64,000 bases of DNA, taken from Erwinia amylovora (GTDB taxonomy: Bacteria; Pseudomonadota; Gammaproteobacteria; Enterobacterales; Enterobacteriaceae). Positions 1 to 9,770 of this stretch are shown one piece after another; within the stretch, counting starts at the first letter, position 1, and every line of letters starts with the position of its first letter. The notes beneath the pieces were generated by a model that saw only the letters and a program-made list of their open reading frames with translations, did not search any database and was not told the origin of the DNA. A program made the position numbers and the translations under genes. Location: positions 1,550,001-1,614,000 of the forward strand of contig NZ_CP066796.1 of NCBI RefSeq assembly GCF_017161565.1. Direction: 5' to 3'.

Positions 1-739
1 AACTGCGCGCGTGCAGCAAGGCCGCGTCCAGCGGCTGGCGGCGCATCTGCAACGTTTACAGCAGGGTTGTGAGCGACTGATGATTAGCGGAGTGGACTGG
101 ATGGCGCTGGGAACGGAGATGGTGCAGGCCGCAGCCAGCTGCAATGATGGCGTGTTGAAAGCCATTCTCACCCGTGGCAGCGGTGGGCGTGGCTACAGCG
201 CCGAGGGGTGTCAGCAGCCCGCACGTATCATCTCACTTTCTGCTTACCCTGCACATTATCACCAGCTGCGCCAGCAGGGCGCCCGGCTGGCCTTGAGTTC
301 GATTCGGCTGGGTAAAAACCCCCAGCTGGCCGGCATCAAACACCTTAACCGCCTTGAGCAAGTCTTGATCCGCACGGAGCTTGAACACACCGGTGCCGAT
401 GAGGCGCTGGTGCTTGACAGTGACGCTGTGCTGGTGGAATGCTGTGCGGCTAATTTATTCTGGCGCGTGGGGCAGCAGGTGTTTACCCCTGATTTAAGCA
501 GCAGTGGAGTGAACGGTATTCAGCGCCAGCGGGTGATAAAGCTGGTCGTACAACTTGGTTTTACCCTGAGCGAAGTACGTGCCGGTGTTGATGCACTGGC
601 AGCGGCAGAAGAAGTGCTGATAACTAACGCACTGATGCCGCTTCTGCCGGTTTATCAGGCCGAACGCTGGCATTATGCTTCGCGACAGCTGTTTAACCTG
701 CTCAATCCGATGGTGAATGACGTGGAAAATGATGACTAA
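1..739 (+). CDS. pabC: Aminodeoxychorismate lyase, 5'-truncated by window edge
   Basis: This is a PLP-dependent fold-type IV lyase that releases pyruvate from 4-amino-4-deoxychorismate to give p-aminobenzoate for folate. The frame is open from base 2 and about 245 residues are visible against 269 in E. coli, so only the first two dozen residues lie outside the window. The fragment with the PLP-binding lysine ([13 protein letters not shown]), the stretch DEALVLDS and the motif ECCAANLFW are intact. The stop overlaps the start region of mltG, as in E. coli, which suggests one operon running into tmk and holB. Nothing indicates decay. The first in-frame GTG at base 11 is not the true start, because the residues before it (TAR) also match the family. 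Confidence 0.95.
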   Translation, partial: TARVQQGRVQRLAAHLQRLQQGCERLMISGVDWMALGTEMVQAAASCNDGVLKAILTRGSGGRGYSAEGCQQPARIISLSAYPAHYHQLRQQGARLALSSIRLGKNPQLAGIKHLNRLEQVLIRTELEHTGADEALVLDSDAVLVECCAANLFWRVGQQVFTPDLSSSGVNGIQRQRVIKLVVQLGFTLSEVRAGVDALAAAEEVLITNALMPLLPVYQAERWHYASRQLFNLLNPMVNDVENDD

Positions 740-1757
740 ATGCAAAAAGTTCGTGCTGACGCTGCTGGCGGCAGCGGTGCTGATTATCGCGTATGGCTAC
801 TGGCAAACACGGCAGTTTGCCGATTCTCCTTTAACGATTGATGGTGAAACTATCTTCACGCTTCCCGCCGGTGCAGGTCGTGTGGCGCTGGAGGCCGGGC
901 TGGAGTCGCAGCACATTATCAGCAGTACCCCGTGGTTCGGTATATTGCTCAAGCTGGAGCCTGAACTGGCCAGATTTAAGGCCGGAACCTACCGCTTTAC
1001 GCCACAAATGCATGTGCGTGAGATGCTGAAATTGCTGGCCAGCGGTAAAGAAGCCCAGTTTCCACTGCGCTTTGTTGAAGGTACCCGTATGCAGGAGTGG
1101 CTTAGCCAGCTTCGCAGCGCACCTTACCTTAGCCATACTCTGGCGGATGACAAACTGGCGACCGTGGCTGCCGCGCTGAAACTCAGTGGTGAACAGCAGG
1201 GAGGGGAAGGCTGGTTTTATCCTGATACTTATCTTTATACGGCCAACACAACCGACGTGGCGCTGCTGAAACGCGCTTTCGCGCGTATGAAAAAGCAGGT
1301 TGATGATCAATGGCAGGGGAAAGCGGCTAATCTGCCGTACAAAGACAAAAATGATATGCTGACAATGGCATCGATCATAGAGAAAGAGACGGCGATAAGT
1401 GCCGAACGTGGCAAGGTGGCCTCGGTGTTTATCAATCGATTACGGCTGGGAATGCGCCTGCAAACTGACCCGACGGTCATTTACGGCATGGGTGACAGCT
1501 ACCAGGGCACACTGACGCGCAAAAATCTGGAAACGCCGTCGGCTTTCAATACCTATGTGATCGGTGGCTTGCCACCAGCGCCAATTGCCATGCCGTCCGG
1601 AGCTTCGCTGCAAGCGGCTGCGCACCCGGAGCAGACTGACTTTCTCTATTTTGTCGCCGATGGTAAAGGCGGGCATACTTTTACCACTAACCTCGCCAGT
1701 CACCATAAAGCTGTACAGCTATATCGCCTTGCGCAGAAGGAAAAGAATGAACGGTAA
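732..1757 (+). CDS. mltG: Endolytic murein transglycosylase MltG (YceG)
   Basis: This inner-membrane lytic transglycosylase cleaves nascent glycan strands and is thought to set their length. The protein has 341 residues, one N-terminal membrane segment (about residues 6-24), a LysM-like region with the KAGTYRF motif, and a C-terminal YceG domain. Conserved blocks are MASIIEKET, which holds the catalytic glutamate, [11 protein letters not shown] and [15 protein letters not shown] codons occur at 717, 729 and 732. I chose 732 because GGA lies 5 bases upstream, but 729 is nearly as good. The 3' end overlaps tmk by 11 bases, implying coupled translation within the pabC-mltG-tmk-holB operon. Confidence 0.95.
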   Translation: MTKCKKFVLTLLAAAVLIIAYGYWQTRQFADSPLTIDGETIFTLPAGAGRVALEAGLESQHIISSTPWFGILLKLEPELARFKAGTYRFTPQMHVREMLKLLASGKEAQFPLRFVEGTRMQEWLSQLRSAPYLSHTLADDKLATVAAALKLSGEQQGGEGWFYPDTYLYTANTTDVALLKRAFARMKKQVDDQWQGKAANLPYKDKNDMLTMASIIEKETAISAERGKVASVFINRLRLGMRLQTDPTVIYGMGDSYQGTLTRKNLETPSAFNTYVIGGLPPAPIAMPSGASLQAAAHPEQTDFLYFVADGKGGHTFTTNLASHHKAVQLYRLAQKEKNER

Positions 1758-2379
1758 GTTTATTGTTATCGAAGGCCTGGAAGGGGCAGGGAAGACCACA
1801 GCGCGTGATGCGGTGGTCGGCGTGCTACAACGCCACGGCATAAACGATATTGTCTTTACCCGCGAGCCAGGCGGTACGCCGCTGGCGGAAAAACTGCGCG
1901 ACTTGATTAAGCAGGGGATGGTGGGTGAACGGGTAACGGATCGGGCGGAGCTACTGATGCTGTATGCCGCACGCGTCCAGCTGGTGGAAAATGTGATCAA
2001 ACCGGCGCTGGCGCGTGGGGCATGGGTGATAGGGGATCGGCACGACCTTTCTTCCCAGGCTTATCAGGGCGGGGGGCGTGGCATGAGCAGCGAGCTGATG
2101 AGCTGCCTTAAACAGGCGGTACTGGGTGATTTTGCCCCGCACCTGACGTTATACCTTGATGTAACCCCGGAGCTGGGCTTGCAACGTGCGCGTGCGCGTG
2201 GAGAACTGGACCGCATCGAACAGGAGTCGCTCAACTTCTTCACCCGAACGCGTGACCGTTACCTCGCCCTGGCGTCGGCCGACAGCCGTATCAAAACCGT
2301 GGATGCCACACAGCCGCTGGCACAAGTGACCGCTGCCCTGCAACAGACGCTGAACCAGTGGTTACAGGAACAGAAATGA
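1747..2379 (+). CDS. tmk: Thymidylate kinase
   Basis: The enzyme phosphorylates dTMP to dTDP with ATP, an essential step of dTTP synthesis in the cytoplasm. The 210-residue product is close to the 213 of E. coli. It shows the P-loop [10 protein letters not shown] at about residues 9-18, the DRH motif in [10 protein letters not shown], and the LID region with QGGGRG. A longer in-frame ORF begins further upstream, but the [10 protein letters not shown] start matches the family. The gene overlaps mltG on its 5' side and holB by an ATGA on its 3' side, so translation is probably coupled along the operon. No unusual residues were seen. Confidence 0.97.
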   Translation: MNGKFIVIEGLEGAGKTTARDAVVGVLQRHGINDIVFTREPGGTPLAEKLRDLIKQGMVGERVTDRAELLMLYAARVQLVENVIKPALARGAWVIGDRHDLSSQAYQGGGRGMSSELMSCLKQAVLGDFAPHLTLYLDVTPELGLQRARARGELDRIEQESLNFFTRTRDRYLALASADSRIKTVDATQPLAQVTAALQQTLNQWLQEQK

Positions 2380-3380
2380 ACTGGTACCCGTGGCTCAACC
2401 ACAGTTATCGGCAGATTATCGCGCAGCACCTGGCGCAGCGCGGCCATCATGCACTGCTGATTCAGGCTCTGCCCGGCATGGGGGACGACGCGTTAATCTG
2501 GGGCATCGGGCGCTGGCTGATGTGCCGCCAGCCGCAGGGGCTGAAAAGCTGCGGTAAGTGTCATGCCTGTCAGCTGATGCTGGCCGGTAATCACCCTGAC
2601 TGGTATCGGTTGGAAGCCGATAAGGGCAAAAACGCCCTGGGTATCGATGCGGTGCGCGGCGTAACGGATAAGCTTTACCATCATGCACAGCAGGGAGGTG
2701 CAAAAGTAGTCTGGCTGCCGGATGCGCAGCAGCTTACTGAAGCGGCCGCTAATGCGCTGTTGAAAACCCTCGAAGAGCCGCCGAAAAATACCTGGTTTTT
2801 ACTGAGCAGTCGTCAACCCTCTCGCCTGCTGCCTACGCTGCGCAGCCGCTGCCTGTTATGGCATCTGGCGCCGCCGGAAGAGCGGCAAGGCTTGCAATGG
2901 CTACAGAAACACTGTGTTGCAGGCATTGATGAGCGTCGCGCCGCGCTGCGGCTGTCGGCCGGGGCGCCCGCAGCGGCACTGGCTTTTCTGGATGATAAAC
3001 ACTGGCAGCAGCGCCTGCAGGTGTGTCAGGCGCTTCCTGCTGCGCTGTACGACGATCTGCTGAGCTTACTGCCAGTGTTAAATCATGATGATGTGGCACG
3101 GCGTATTGCCTGGCTGTGTTCCCTGCTGGTTGATGCAGTGAAATGGCAGCAGGGTGGGGGGCTGTTTATCAGCAATATTGATCAGCAGGCGGTGGTTATC
3201 CGCCTCGCCAGCCTGTTACCGGCCAGCGTGCTTGATGCCAGCCTGCACCAGTGGATGGTCTGTCGCGACCGGCTGTTGACGGTGGCGTCAGTTAACCGCG
3301 AACTGTTGCTAACGGAACAGCTGCTAGCCTGGGAAACCAGGGTTAAACCGCTATTGGTCGATTCCACATTTAAAGAGTAA
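2376..3380 (+). CDS. holB: DNA polymerase III subunit delta'
   Basis: Delta' is the fixed stator of the clamp-loader complex that places the beta clamp on DNA. The 334-residue product equals the E. coli length. The four zinc-ligand cysteines lie in the segment [17 protein letters not shown]. The P-loop position reads [10 protein letters not shown] and lacks the lysine, as expected for a subunit that does not hydrolyse ATP. TLEEPP and RSRC are the conserved AAA+ sensor-region motifs. The ATG overlaps the tmk stop (ATGA), which fixes the start and indicates coupling. Confidence 0.96.
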   Translation: MNWYPWLNHSYRQIIAQHLAQRGHHALLIQALPGMGDDALIWGIGRWLMCRQPQGLKSCGKCHACQLMLAGNHPDWYRLEADKGKNALGIDAVRGVTDKLYHHAQQGGAKVVWLPDAQQLTEAAANALLKTLEEPPKNTWFLLSSRQPSRLLPTLRSRCLLWHLAPPEERQGLQWLQKHCVAGIDERRAALRLSAGAPAAALAFLDDKHWQQRLQVCQALPAALYDDLLSLLPVLNHDDVARRIAWLCSLLVDAVKWQQGGGLFISNIDQQAVVIRLASLLPASVLDASLHQWMVCRDRLLTVASVNRELLLTEQLLAWETRVKPLLVDSTFKE

Positions 3381-3385
3381 ACAGA

Positions 3386-4177
3386 ATGTTTTTAGTAGAT
3401 TCCCACTGTCATCTCGATGGTTTGAATTATGAAACCCTGCATCGGGATGTGTCTGACGTGCTGGCGAAAGCGGCGGCGCGTGATGTGAAATTTATGCTGG
3501 CGGTCGCCACAACCCTGCCGGGTTATAAGGCGATGGTCGAACTGATTGGCGAGCGGCCGAATGTGGCTTACTCATGCGGGGTGCATCCGCTCAATCAGGA
3601 AGAGGGGTATGACTTTTCCGAGCTGCGCCAGCTGGCCGCTGACCCACGGGTGGTGGCGATGGGAGAAACCGGGCTGGACTACTTCTATCAGAAAGAAACC
3701 ATGGCGCGCCAGCAGGCATCATTCCGCGAGCATATCCGCATCGGGCGCGAACTGAATAAACCGGTGATTGTCCACACGCGTGAAGCGCGTGATGACACGC
3801 TGGCGATCCTGAGAGAAGAACAGGCAGAGAGCTGTAGCGGCGTGCTGCACTGCTTTACCGAAGATCGCCAGACCGCTGAAAAGCTACTCGATATGGGCTT
3901 TTATATCTCGTTTTCCGGCATAGCGACTTTCCGCAATGCTGAACAAATCCGGGAAGCTGCGCGCTATGTGCCGCTCGATCGTATGCTGGTGGAGACCGAC
4001 TCGCCGTATCTGGCTCCTGTCCCCCATCGGGGTAAGGAGAACCAGCCAGCCTATACTCGTGATGTCGCTGAATATATGGCAGTGGTAAAGGGAGTGACCA
4101 TAGCACAGATGGCACAGGCGACGACGGAGAACTTCTCGCGTCTATTCCATGTGCCGATGTCGCGCCTGATGGACTGA
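3386..4177 (+). CDS. ycfH: TatD-family metal-dependent hydrolase YcfH
   Basis: This is a TIM-barrel metallo-hydrolase of the TatD DNase family. Family members have 3'-5' exonuclease or hydrolase activity, but the role of the YcfH branch is not settled. The protein has 263 residues with metal-ligand motifs in the usual order: SHCHLD near the N-terminus, MGETGLDY, VHTREA, LHCFTE, and ETDSPYLAP near residue 205. It begins 5 bases after holB and is the last gene of that operon before the ptsG regulatory region. In E. coli it sits in the same place between holB and ptsG. Confidence 0.93.
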   Translation: MFLVDSHCHLDGLNYETLHRDVSDVLAKAAARDVKFMLAVATTLPGYKAMVELIGERPNVAYSCGVHPLNQEEGYDFSELRQLAADPRVVAMGETGLDYFYQKETMARQQASFREHIRIGRELNKPVIVHTREARDDTLAILREEQAESCSGVLHCFTEDRQTAEKLLDMGFYISFSGIATFRNAEQIREAARYVPLDRMLVETDSPYLAPVPHRGKENQPAYTRDVAEYMAVVKGVTIAQMAQATTENFSRLFHVPMSRLMD

Positions 4178-4480
4178 CCACCGAGCGTAATTTTATTTCT
4201 CGAATTTACCAGATAAAAGTCGTAAAGTGCGGCGCTGAAACGTGGCGCTGTGCTTTTTATTGCGTGAAAACGCGCACTTATAACTATTTAGTAGCAGATA
4301 AACAGCGCGCGTTCGATGAAACGTGATAGCCATCAAACAAATTTTTTCAGATTTATTTTACTCTTCGTAATAAATACCGAGAGCGCAAAGCGCTCCACAT
4401 GCAAAGGATCCTCCCCCTTTGTCACGCGCAGTGATCGATCATCGCGCGTAAAAAGCACTCATACTCAGGAGCTTTACACT
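4178..4480 (+). promoter_or_regulatory. ptsG leader and promoter region
   Basis: These 303 bases carry no gene and form the regulatory region of ptsG. In E. coli this region holds Mlc and CRP sites and a long 5' untranslated leader. I could not place individual Mlc or CRP boxes here with confidence. An ATG at 4316 is in frame with ptsG, but the residues that follow do not resemble the transporter, so the region is treated as untranslated. Confidence 0.6.
4460..4471 (+). promoter_or_regulatory. SgrS-pairing region over the ptsG ribosome binding site
   Basis: The leader reads CATACTCAGGAG just before the ptsG start at 4481, including the Shine-Dalgarno AGGAG. In E. coli the small RNA SgrS pairs with the nearly identical ACTCAGGAG segment through its seed GACUGAGUAU to block translation during glucose-phosphate stress. 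The run ATACTCAG is fully complementary to that seed. The sgrS gene itself is not in this window, so the pairing is inferred from the target side only. Confidence 0.7.
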
Positions 4481-5914
4481 ATGTTCAAAAATGCATTTGC
4501 AAACCTGCAGAAGGTCGGTAAATCGCTGATGTTACCCGTATCGGTACTGCCGATTGCGGGTATTTTGCTGGGCGTTGGTTCTGCCAACTTTAGCTGGCTG
4601 CCTGCGGTAGTATCGCAAGTGATGGCGGAAGCCGGTGGCTCGGTATTTACCAATATGCCACTGATTTTTGCTATCGGGGTGGCGCTGGGCTTCACCAATA
4701 ATGATGGTGTTTCGGCGTTGGCAGCGGTCGTGGCATACGGGATTATGGTTAAAACCATGGCGGTAGTTGCACCGCTGGTACTGCACATGCCGGCAGCAGA
4801 AATTGCCGCTAAGCATCTGGCGGACACCGGCGTTCTGGGTGGCATTATTGCCGGTTCCATCGCTGCCTATATGTTTAACCGTTTCTATCGCATCACACTG
4901 CCTGAATATCTGGGCTTTTTTGCGGGTAAACGTTTCGTACCAATTATCTCGGGTATGACGGCAATTTTCCTTGGTGTCGTCCTCTCCTTTATCTGGCCTC
5001 CGGTGGGTACGGCGATCCAAACGTTCTCTCAATGGGCGGCGTATCAAAACCCGGTCGTGGCATTCGGCATCTATGGCCTGGTGGAACGTTCACTGGTGCC
5101 ATTCGGCCTGCATCACATCTGGAACGTGCCTTTCCAGATGCAGATTGGTGAGTACACCAATGCAGCAGGCCAGGTCTTCCACGGCGATATTCCTCGCTAT
5201 ATGGCTGGTGACCCTACCGCCGGTAAACTGTCAGGCGGCTTCCTGTTCAAAATGTACGGTTTGCCGGCTGCGGCGATTGCCATCTGGCATTCGGCAAAAC
5301 CTGAGAACCGCGCCAAAGTCGGCGGTATCATGATCTCCGCTGCGCTGACCTCATTTCTGACCGGTATCACCGAACCGATTGAATTCTCCTTTATGTTCGT
5401 GGCACCGATCCTGTACGCCATTCACGCTATTCTGGCAGGCCTCGCGTTCCCAATTTGCATTCTGCTGGGCATGCGCGACGGAACCAGCTTTTCCCACGGT
5501 TTGATCGACTTTGTGGTTCTGAGCGGTAACAGCAGCAAAATCTGGCTGTTCCCGCTAGTGGGTATCATCTACGGGGTGGTTTACTACACCATTTTCCGTG
5601 TACTGATCGCTAAACTGAATCTGAAAACCCCCGGCCGTGAAGAGTCGACTAACGAGCAGGCGGTCGGTTCAGCCAGTGACATGGCTGCCAGCCTGGTCGT
5701 CGCATTTGGCGGCAAGGACAACATCACCAACCTGGATGCCTGTATCACACGTTTGCGCGTCAGCGTGGCAGACGTGGCGAAAGTGGACCAGGCGGGTCTT
5801 AAGCAGCTCGGCGCTGCCGGCGTTGTGGTTGCTGGTTCCGGCGTTCAGGCTATCTTCGGTACTAAATCCGATAACCTGAAAACTGATATGGATGATTATA
5901 TCCGCAACCATTAA
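4481..5914 (+). CDS. ptsG: PTS glucose transporter EIICB(Glc)
   Basis: The permease imports glucose and phosphorylates it to glucose 6-phosphate with phosphate passed from EIIA(Glc). The 477-residue length equals E. coli PtsG. The membrane EIIC domain covers roughly residues 1-380 and includes the [10 protein letters not shown] motif. A linker leads to the cytoplasmic EIIB domain, with the phospho-accepting Cys421 in [13 protein letters not shown]. The start [20 protein letters not shown] is the family start, preceded by AGGAG. A strong hairpin terminator follows. The gene stands alone between ycfH and hinT and is expected to respond to Mlc, CRP and SgrS. Confidence 0.97.
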   Translation: MFKNAFANLQKVGKSLMLPVSVLPIAGILLGVGSANFSWLPAVVSQVMAEAGGSVFTNMPLIFAIGVALGFTNNDGVSALAAVVAYGIMVKTMAVVAPLVLHMPAAEIAAKHLADTGVLGGIIAGSIAAYMFNRFYRITLPEYLGFFAGKRFVPIISGMTAIFLGVVLSFIWPPVGTAIQTFSQWAAYQNPVVAFGIYGLVERSLVPFGLHHIWNVPFQMQIGEYTNAAGQVFHGDIPRYMAGDPTAGKLSGGFLFKMYGLPAAAIAIWHSAKPENRAKVGGIMISAALTSFLTGITEPIEFSFMFVAPILYAIHAILAGLAFPICILLGMRDGTSFSHGLIDFVVLSGNSSKIWLFPLVGIIYGVVYYTIFRVLIAKLNLKTPGREESTNEQAVGSASDMAASLVVAFGGKDNITNLDACITRLRVSVADVAKVDQAGLKQLGAAGVVVAGSGVQAIFGTKSDNLKTDMDDYIRNH

Positions 5915-5938
5915 AGCGCTGCGCAAGGTTAACCCACG

Positions 5939-5964
5939 GGGGAGCGGAAGCTCCCCTTTTTTTT
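5939..5964 (+). terminator. Rho-independent terminator of ptsG
   Basis: A 7-bp GC-rich stem (GGGGAGC / GCTCCCC) with a GGAA tetraloop is followed by eight T residues. It lies 25 bases after the ptsG stop and is a textbook intrinsic terminator on the plus strand. Confidence 0.93.
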
Positions 5965-6146
5965 GGCTGCTTGCGGGTGTGAAGCAGCGCGGACGGCAGC
6001 AGAACAGCGTGCCTGCTGCCGATAACGGGGTGGGATCCACGGCCAAGCGGCGATAAAGATGAAAGAAAAATCACTTGCAGGTTGAAACAACACGAATTTC
6101 TCGCTCATACTGCGTGGACTTAATTCACAGCTGAAGGATAGCAGGC

Positions 6147-6497
6147 ATGGCTGAAGAAACTATTTTTAGCAAAATCATCCGTCGTGAAGTTCCGGCTGAC
6201 ATTGTATATCAGGATGAACTGGTCACCGCATTCCGCGATATCGCCCCACAGGCTCCGACACATATTCTCATCGTCCCCAATCTGTTAATCCCGACCTCAA
6301 ACGACGTGGTCGCAGGCCATGAAGCCGCGCTGGGCAGGATGATTACCGTGGCGGCGAAAATTGCCAGGGATCAGGGTATTGCTCAGGATGGCTACCGCCT
6401 GATCATGAACTGTAATCAGCACGGCGGGCAGGAGGTTTACCATATTCACCTGCACCTCGTCGGCGGCCGCCCATTAGGTCCTATGCTGACATCCTGA
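6147..6497 (+). CDS. hinT: HinT purine nucleoside phosphoramidase
   Basis: This HIT-family hydrolase cleaves P-N bonds of adenosine 5'-monophosphoramidates and related adenylates. The 116-residue product is close to the 119 of E. coli. The histidine triad appears as HIHLHLVGG near residue 104, and the N-terminal [21 protein letters not shown] is typical of the family. It begins the hinT-ycfL-lpoB-thiK-nagZ gene run, with 26 bases to ycfL. Confidence 0.96.
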   Translation: MAEETIFSKIIRREVPADIVYQDELVTAFRDIAPQAPTHILIVPNLLIPTSNDVVAGHEAALGRMITVAAKIARDQGIAQDGYRLIMNCNQHGGQEVYHIHLHLVGGRPLGPMLTS

Positions 6498-6523
6498 ACG
6501 TCCACCAACACGGAAATCATTCT

Positions 6524-6892
6524 ATGCGGTCAAGTTTCGTTGCCATCACGCTGCTGACGGTATTAAGCGGGTGCAGTAGCGATCGCACTACCATCGATAC
6601 CTCACAGCCTTTGGTCATGGAGTCAGCAGTGTTGTCGGCCGGGATCACCACTACTGCACCCCGGATTGAAGAGACGAAAGGGCAGCAACGTGCGTCAACG
6701 GTGCTGTCTAACCAGCAGGAAAAACCGGTTCAGGTCAGTTACCGCTTCTACTGGTATGATGATAAGGGACTGGAAATTTTGCCTTTTGAGCAGCCGCATA
6801 CTGTTGTGGTGCCCGCACGGGGTAAAGCCGAAATTTCATCTCAAACCGGTAATCTTACGGCGAGCAAAGTTCGTCTCTACTTGTATTTGTAA
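6524..6892 (+). CDS. ycfL: YcfL-type periplasmic lipoprotein
   Basis: This 122-residue lipoprotein of unknown function is found in the same position in E. coli. The N-terminal signal segment ends in the lipobox LSGC, with the lipidated Cys near residue 17. The rest forms a single beta-rich domain with the phrase SYRFYWYDDKGLE that marks the DUF1425 family. It lies 11 bases before lpoB and may be translated from the same message. Some authors suspect a link to LpoB because the neighbours are conserved, but nothing in the sequence proves this. Confidence 0.88.
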   Translation: MRSSFVAITLLTVLSGCSSDRTTIDTSQPLVMESAVLSAGITTTAPRIEETKGQQRASTVLSNQQEKPVQVSYRFYWYDDKGLEILPFEQPHTVVVPARGKAEISSQTGNLTASKVRLYLYL

Positions 6893-6903
6893 GGAGTTAT
6901 CCA

Positions 6904-7500
6904 ATGAGCTGGATAAGAATAAGGCGCTCAGGCGTGCTGCTATTGGCACTGGTTCTGAGCGGATGTATCAATCAGCAACAACAGCCCCAGCCAGCTGCCC
7001 CGGTGGAACCTGTCACGCCGCCGGTTAATGTCCCGCAGCCACCCAAAGCGGAACCGGGGCAGAATGTGCCGCCGCCGCCAAAAATGCAGCCTCTCAACTG
7101 GTCAGCAACCGTATCTCCACTGGTGGGGCAGATGCTGAAAGCGGACGGTATCAATGCGGGTAATGTGCTGCTGGTCGATAACGTTAAAAACAGCACCAAC
7201 GGCAGTTTGCAAAGCGCCAAAGCGACCGCCGCCCTGCTAAATTCGCTGGAGAACAACGGCCAGTTTAGCCTTGTCACCCCGCAGCAGCTGGCGGCTGCCA
7301 GGCAAACCCTGGGGCTGTCGGCAGACGACAGTCTGGTTTCGCGCAGTAAAGCCATCGGGCTTGCGCGCTATGTTGGGGCGCAGTATGTGCTGTACAGCAA
7401 TGCCGAAGGGGATATTAAGTCGCCGTCTCTGCAATTGCAGCTGATGCTGGTGCAGACTGGGGAAATCATCTGGTCGGGCAGCGGTGCAGTCGTGCACTGA
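6904..7500 (+). CDS. lpoB: Penicillin-binding protein activator LpoB
   Basis: LpoB is an outer-membrane lipoprotein that crosses the periplasm and activates the synthase PBP1b. The 198-residue product has a signal peptide with lipobox LSGC and lipidated Cys21. A disordered Pro/Gln-rich linker follows at about residues 22-62. The C-terminal globular domain contains NVLLVDNVKNSTNGSLQSAK. The last 17 bases overlap the thiK start, so the two are coupled. The shape and order agree with E. coli LpoB (formerly YcfM). Confidence 0.95.
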   Translation: MSWIRIRRSGVLLLALVLSGCINQQQQPQPAAPVEPVTPPVNVPQPPKAEPGQNVPPPPKMQPLNWSATVSPLVGQMLKADGINAGNVLLVDNVKNSTNGSLQSAKATAALLNSLENNGQFSLVTPQQLAAARQTLGLSADDSLVSRSKAIGLARYVGAQYVLYSNAEGDIKSPSLQLQLMLVQTGEIIWSGSGAVVH

Positions 7501-8326
7501 TCCCGCGCTGCAGCATTTGCTGGCGCAACATTTTCCGGCGGCATCTGCTGGCGCTTCTTTTATACCTCTCAACGGGTTGAGCGGCTTCAGCGTCAAAGTA
7601 TCACTGCCAGGCAGCGATCTGGTGGCCCGGAGAGTGGCGCCTCGCGTGATGATGCCCGGGGTTGACCGACAGCGTGAATACCGGCTGTTGCGCAAGCTGG
7701 CCGGCAGCGATCGTGCGCCGCGCGTCTACGGACGCAACCGCCACTGGCTGTTACTGGGCTGGCAGCCCGGGGAGCCGCTCACGCCGATGCAGCTGGACGC
7801 CAGGATGGAGGATGCGGTTGACGAAGTGGTTAAACTGCACCGCATGCCGTTAACCGGCTATCGGTTGCAGCTGCTGCCGCTGTTGCTAAGTTACTGGCAG
7901 CGGAGCGATGTACGGCGACGCAATTCCCACTGGCTGCGCGCATTACAGCGCTGCCAGCGTTTGCGGGAACCACGGCCGTTACGTCTTGCCGTGCTGCACA
8001 TGGATATCCACGGTGCTAATCTGCTGGCTGACGGTGACAGGCTCAGGCTGATTGACTGGGAATACGCCGGTGATGGGGATGTGGCGCTGGAGCTGGCGGC
8101 GATAATTAGCGCAAACGCGTTGGATAATGCACATCGGCAGCGGCTGATAGCCGCTTACAGTCGGCTGCAGCATATCAATGAACAGCGGCTGCATCAGCAG
8201 GTGGCGCGCTGGCGGCCGTGGCTGGAGCTGCTGGCAACCAGCTGGTACGAACTGCGCTGGCAACAAAGCGGCGAACAACATTTTCATACGCTGGCGGCAG
8301 CAGGCTGGCAGCGGGTAACAGGCTAA
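7484..8326 (+). CDS. thiK: Thiamine kinase
   Basis: ThiK phosphorylates thiamine to thiamine monophosphate in the salvage pathway and belongs to the choline/aminoglycoside kinase fold. The protein has 280 residues against 274 in E. coli. The catalytic loop HMDIHGANLL and the metal-binding LIDWEYAGDGD lie near residues 167-193. The start overlaps the end of lpoB, and nagZ follows after 10 bases. No damage was seen. Confidence 0.92.
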   Translation: MQSCTDPALQHLLAQHFPAASAGASFIPLNGLSGFSVKVSLPGSDLVARRVAPRVMMPGVDRQREYRLLRKLAGSDRAPRVYGRNRHWLLLGWQPGEPLTPMQLDARMEDAVDEVVKLHRMPLTGYRLQLLPLLLSYWQRSDVRRRNSHWLRALQRCQRLREPRPLRLAVLHMDIHGANLLADGDRLRLIDWEYAGDGDVALELAAIISANALDNAHRQRLIAAYSRLQHINEQRLHQQVARWRPWLELLATSWYELRWQQSGEQHFHTLAAAGWQRVTG

Positions 8327-8336
8327 GAGGTGAATT

Positions 8337-9368
8337 GTGGGACCGGTAATGTTAGACGTGCTCGGTTGCGAGCTGGATGCGGAAGAGCGTGAAATTTTAC
8401 AGCATCCGCTGACGGGTGGACTGATCCTGTTCAGCCGCAACTATCACGATCCGGTGCAGCTGCGCGAGCTGGTGCGCCAGATCCGCAGCGCATCGCGTCA
8501 TCGTCTGCTGGTGGCGGTGGATCAGGAAGGCGGCCGCGTGCAGCGCTTTCGTCAGGGATTTTCCCGGCTGCCTGCAATGCAGGCGTTTGCGGCGCTTAAC
8601 CCGTCGCCTGAGGCTGAAAAACTGGCACAGCAGGCCGGCTGGCTGATGGCGTCAGAGATGATCGCCATGGATATTGATATCAGCTTTGCTCCGGTACTGG
8701 ACATTGGTCACGGCAGCGCTGCTATCGGCGAGCGCTCCTTCCATCAAGATCCGGCCGTAGCGTTGCAAATGGCCCGCTGCTTTATTCGCGGAATGCGTGA
8801 CGCCGGCATGAAAACGACCGGCAAGCATTTCCCCGGGCATGGTGCCGTCAGTGCCGATTCGCACAAAGAGACGCCGCGTGACACGCGCAGCGAAGCGGAG
8901 ATCCGCCAGCAAGATATGCCGATTTTTCAGCAGCTGATAGCGGAACAGGCGCTGGATGCCATTATGCCCGCCCACGTTATCTATACGCAGGTGGACCCGC
9001 GTCCTGCCAGCGGCTCCCCGCACTGGTTAAAAAGCGTGCTGCGTCAGGAGCTGGGCTATGATGGCGTGATTTTCTCCGACGATCTGTCAATGGAAGGCGC
9101 AGCGATTATGGGCAGCTACCCCGAACGCGCCCGGTCCGCGCTGGAAGCCGGATGCGATATGATCCTGGTGTGCAACAACAGGCCTGGCGCGGTAAGCGTG
9201 CTGGATAACCTGCCAGCGATGGCGTCTGCAAGGGCTGCCCGGCTGTTCCACCGGGGGAAAGTTACCCGCCAGCAGCTTATCGACTCACCGCGCTGGAAGG
9301 AAACCAGCGCCGCGCTGGCCCGGCTACAGGATCGCTGGCTGGCCCATAAAGCGGATGCGGGCAGCTAA
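8337..9368 (+). CDS. nagZ: Beta-N-acetylhexosaminidase NagZ (GTG start)
   Basis: NagZ is a cytoplasmic GH3 enzyme that removes GlcNAc from anhydro-muropeptides during cell-wall recycling and so influences AmpR-type beta-lactamase induction. The 343-residue product carries the signature [13 protein letters not shown] with its catalytic His, ADSHKETP, and the nucleophile Asp in [10 protein letters not shown]. It starts at GTG in MGPVMLDV, preceded by AAGAGGTG, as the E. coli gene also does. It is the last gene of the conserved run. The next E. coli gene, ycfP, is missing here. Confidence 0.97.
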   Translation: MGPVMLDVLGCELDAEEREILQHPLTGGLILFSRNYHDPVQLRELVRQIRSASRHRLLVAVDQEGGRVQRFRQGFSRLPAMQAFAALNPSPEAEKLAQQAGWLMASEMIAMDIDISFAPVLDIGHGSAAIGERSFHQDPAVALQMARCFIRGMRDAGMKTTGKHFPGHGAVSADSHKETPRDTRSEAEIRQQDMPIFQQLIAEQALDAIMPAHVIYTQVDPRPASGSPHWLKSVLRQELGYDGVIFSDDLSMEGAAIMGSYPERARSALEAGCDMILVCNNRPGAVSVLDNLPAMASARAARLFHRGKVTRQQLIDSPRWKETSAALARLQDRWLAHKADAGS

Positions 9369-9770
9369 CTTCTGGCGTCTCACGTTCTTCAGTCGGTACA
9401 GCGGATTGGCAAAACGCAGCCGCAGGTTGTGCCGACCTGCTGATTTATCCCTGCCAGCATGACTGGCAGGCGGTCGCGAAGAAAGGCGGCTGCCTGCTCT
9501 CACCCGTATTTATTCTCCTTAATAAGCGTGTGGAACTAAACCGTTTTTCACAACACATATCATGCAGGATTCATGTGAAATTTGTCGAACGTGAATACCT
9601 GCAACCTCCCTGTGGCCGAAATCAGAAAACCCGATAACTTATAAATTAGAATAATCTTAATAAGGAAGATTTTTCCTTACCTCTCACAAATAAACTTGTG
9701 AAAAAAGTGTATCCCGTTTTCTGGCGCAGACCTGGATCCCGTACAAGAATTGTAAATAAGAATTGTCCAA
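9369..9770 (+). other. Intergenic stretch where ycfP would be expected
   Basis: No supported gene lies in these 402 bases. A perfect 8-bp inverted repeat (CCTGCCAG / CTGGCAGG, 9450-9470, 5-base loop) has no T tract. From about 9640 the sequence turns AT-rich and leads into the PrpF-like gene. I could not align any of it to YcfP. Confidence 0.6.

Noticed and set aside
9450..9470. 8-bp inverted repeat after nagZ as a terminator
   Set aside because: No T tract follows on either strand, so it is only noted as a hairpin.
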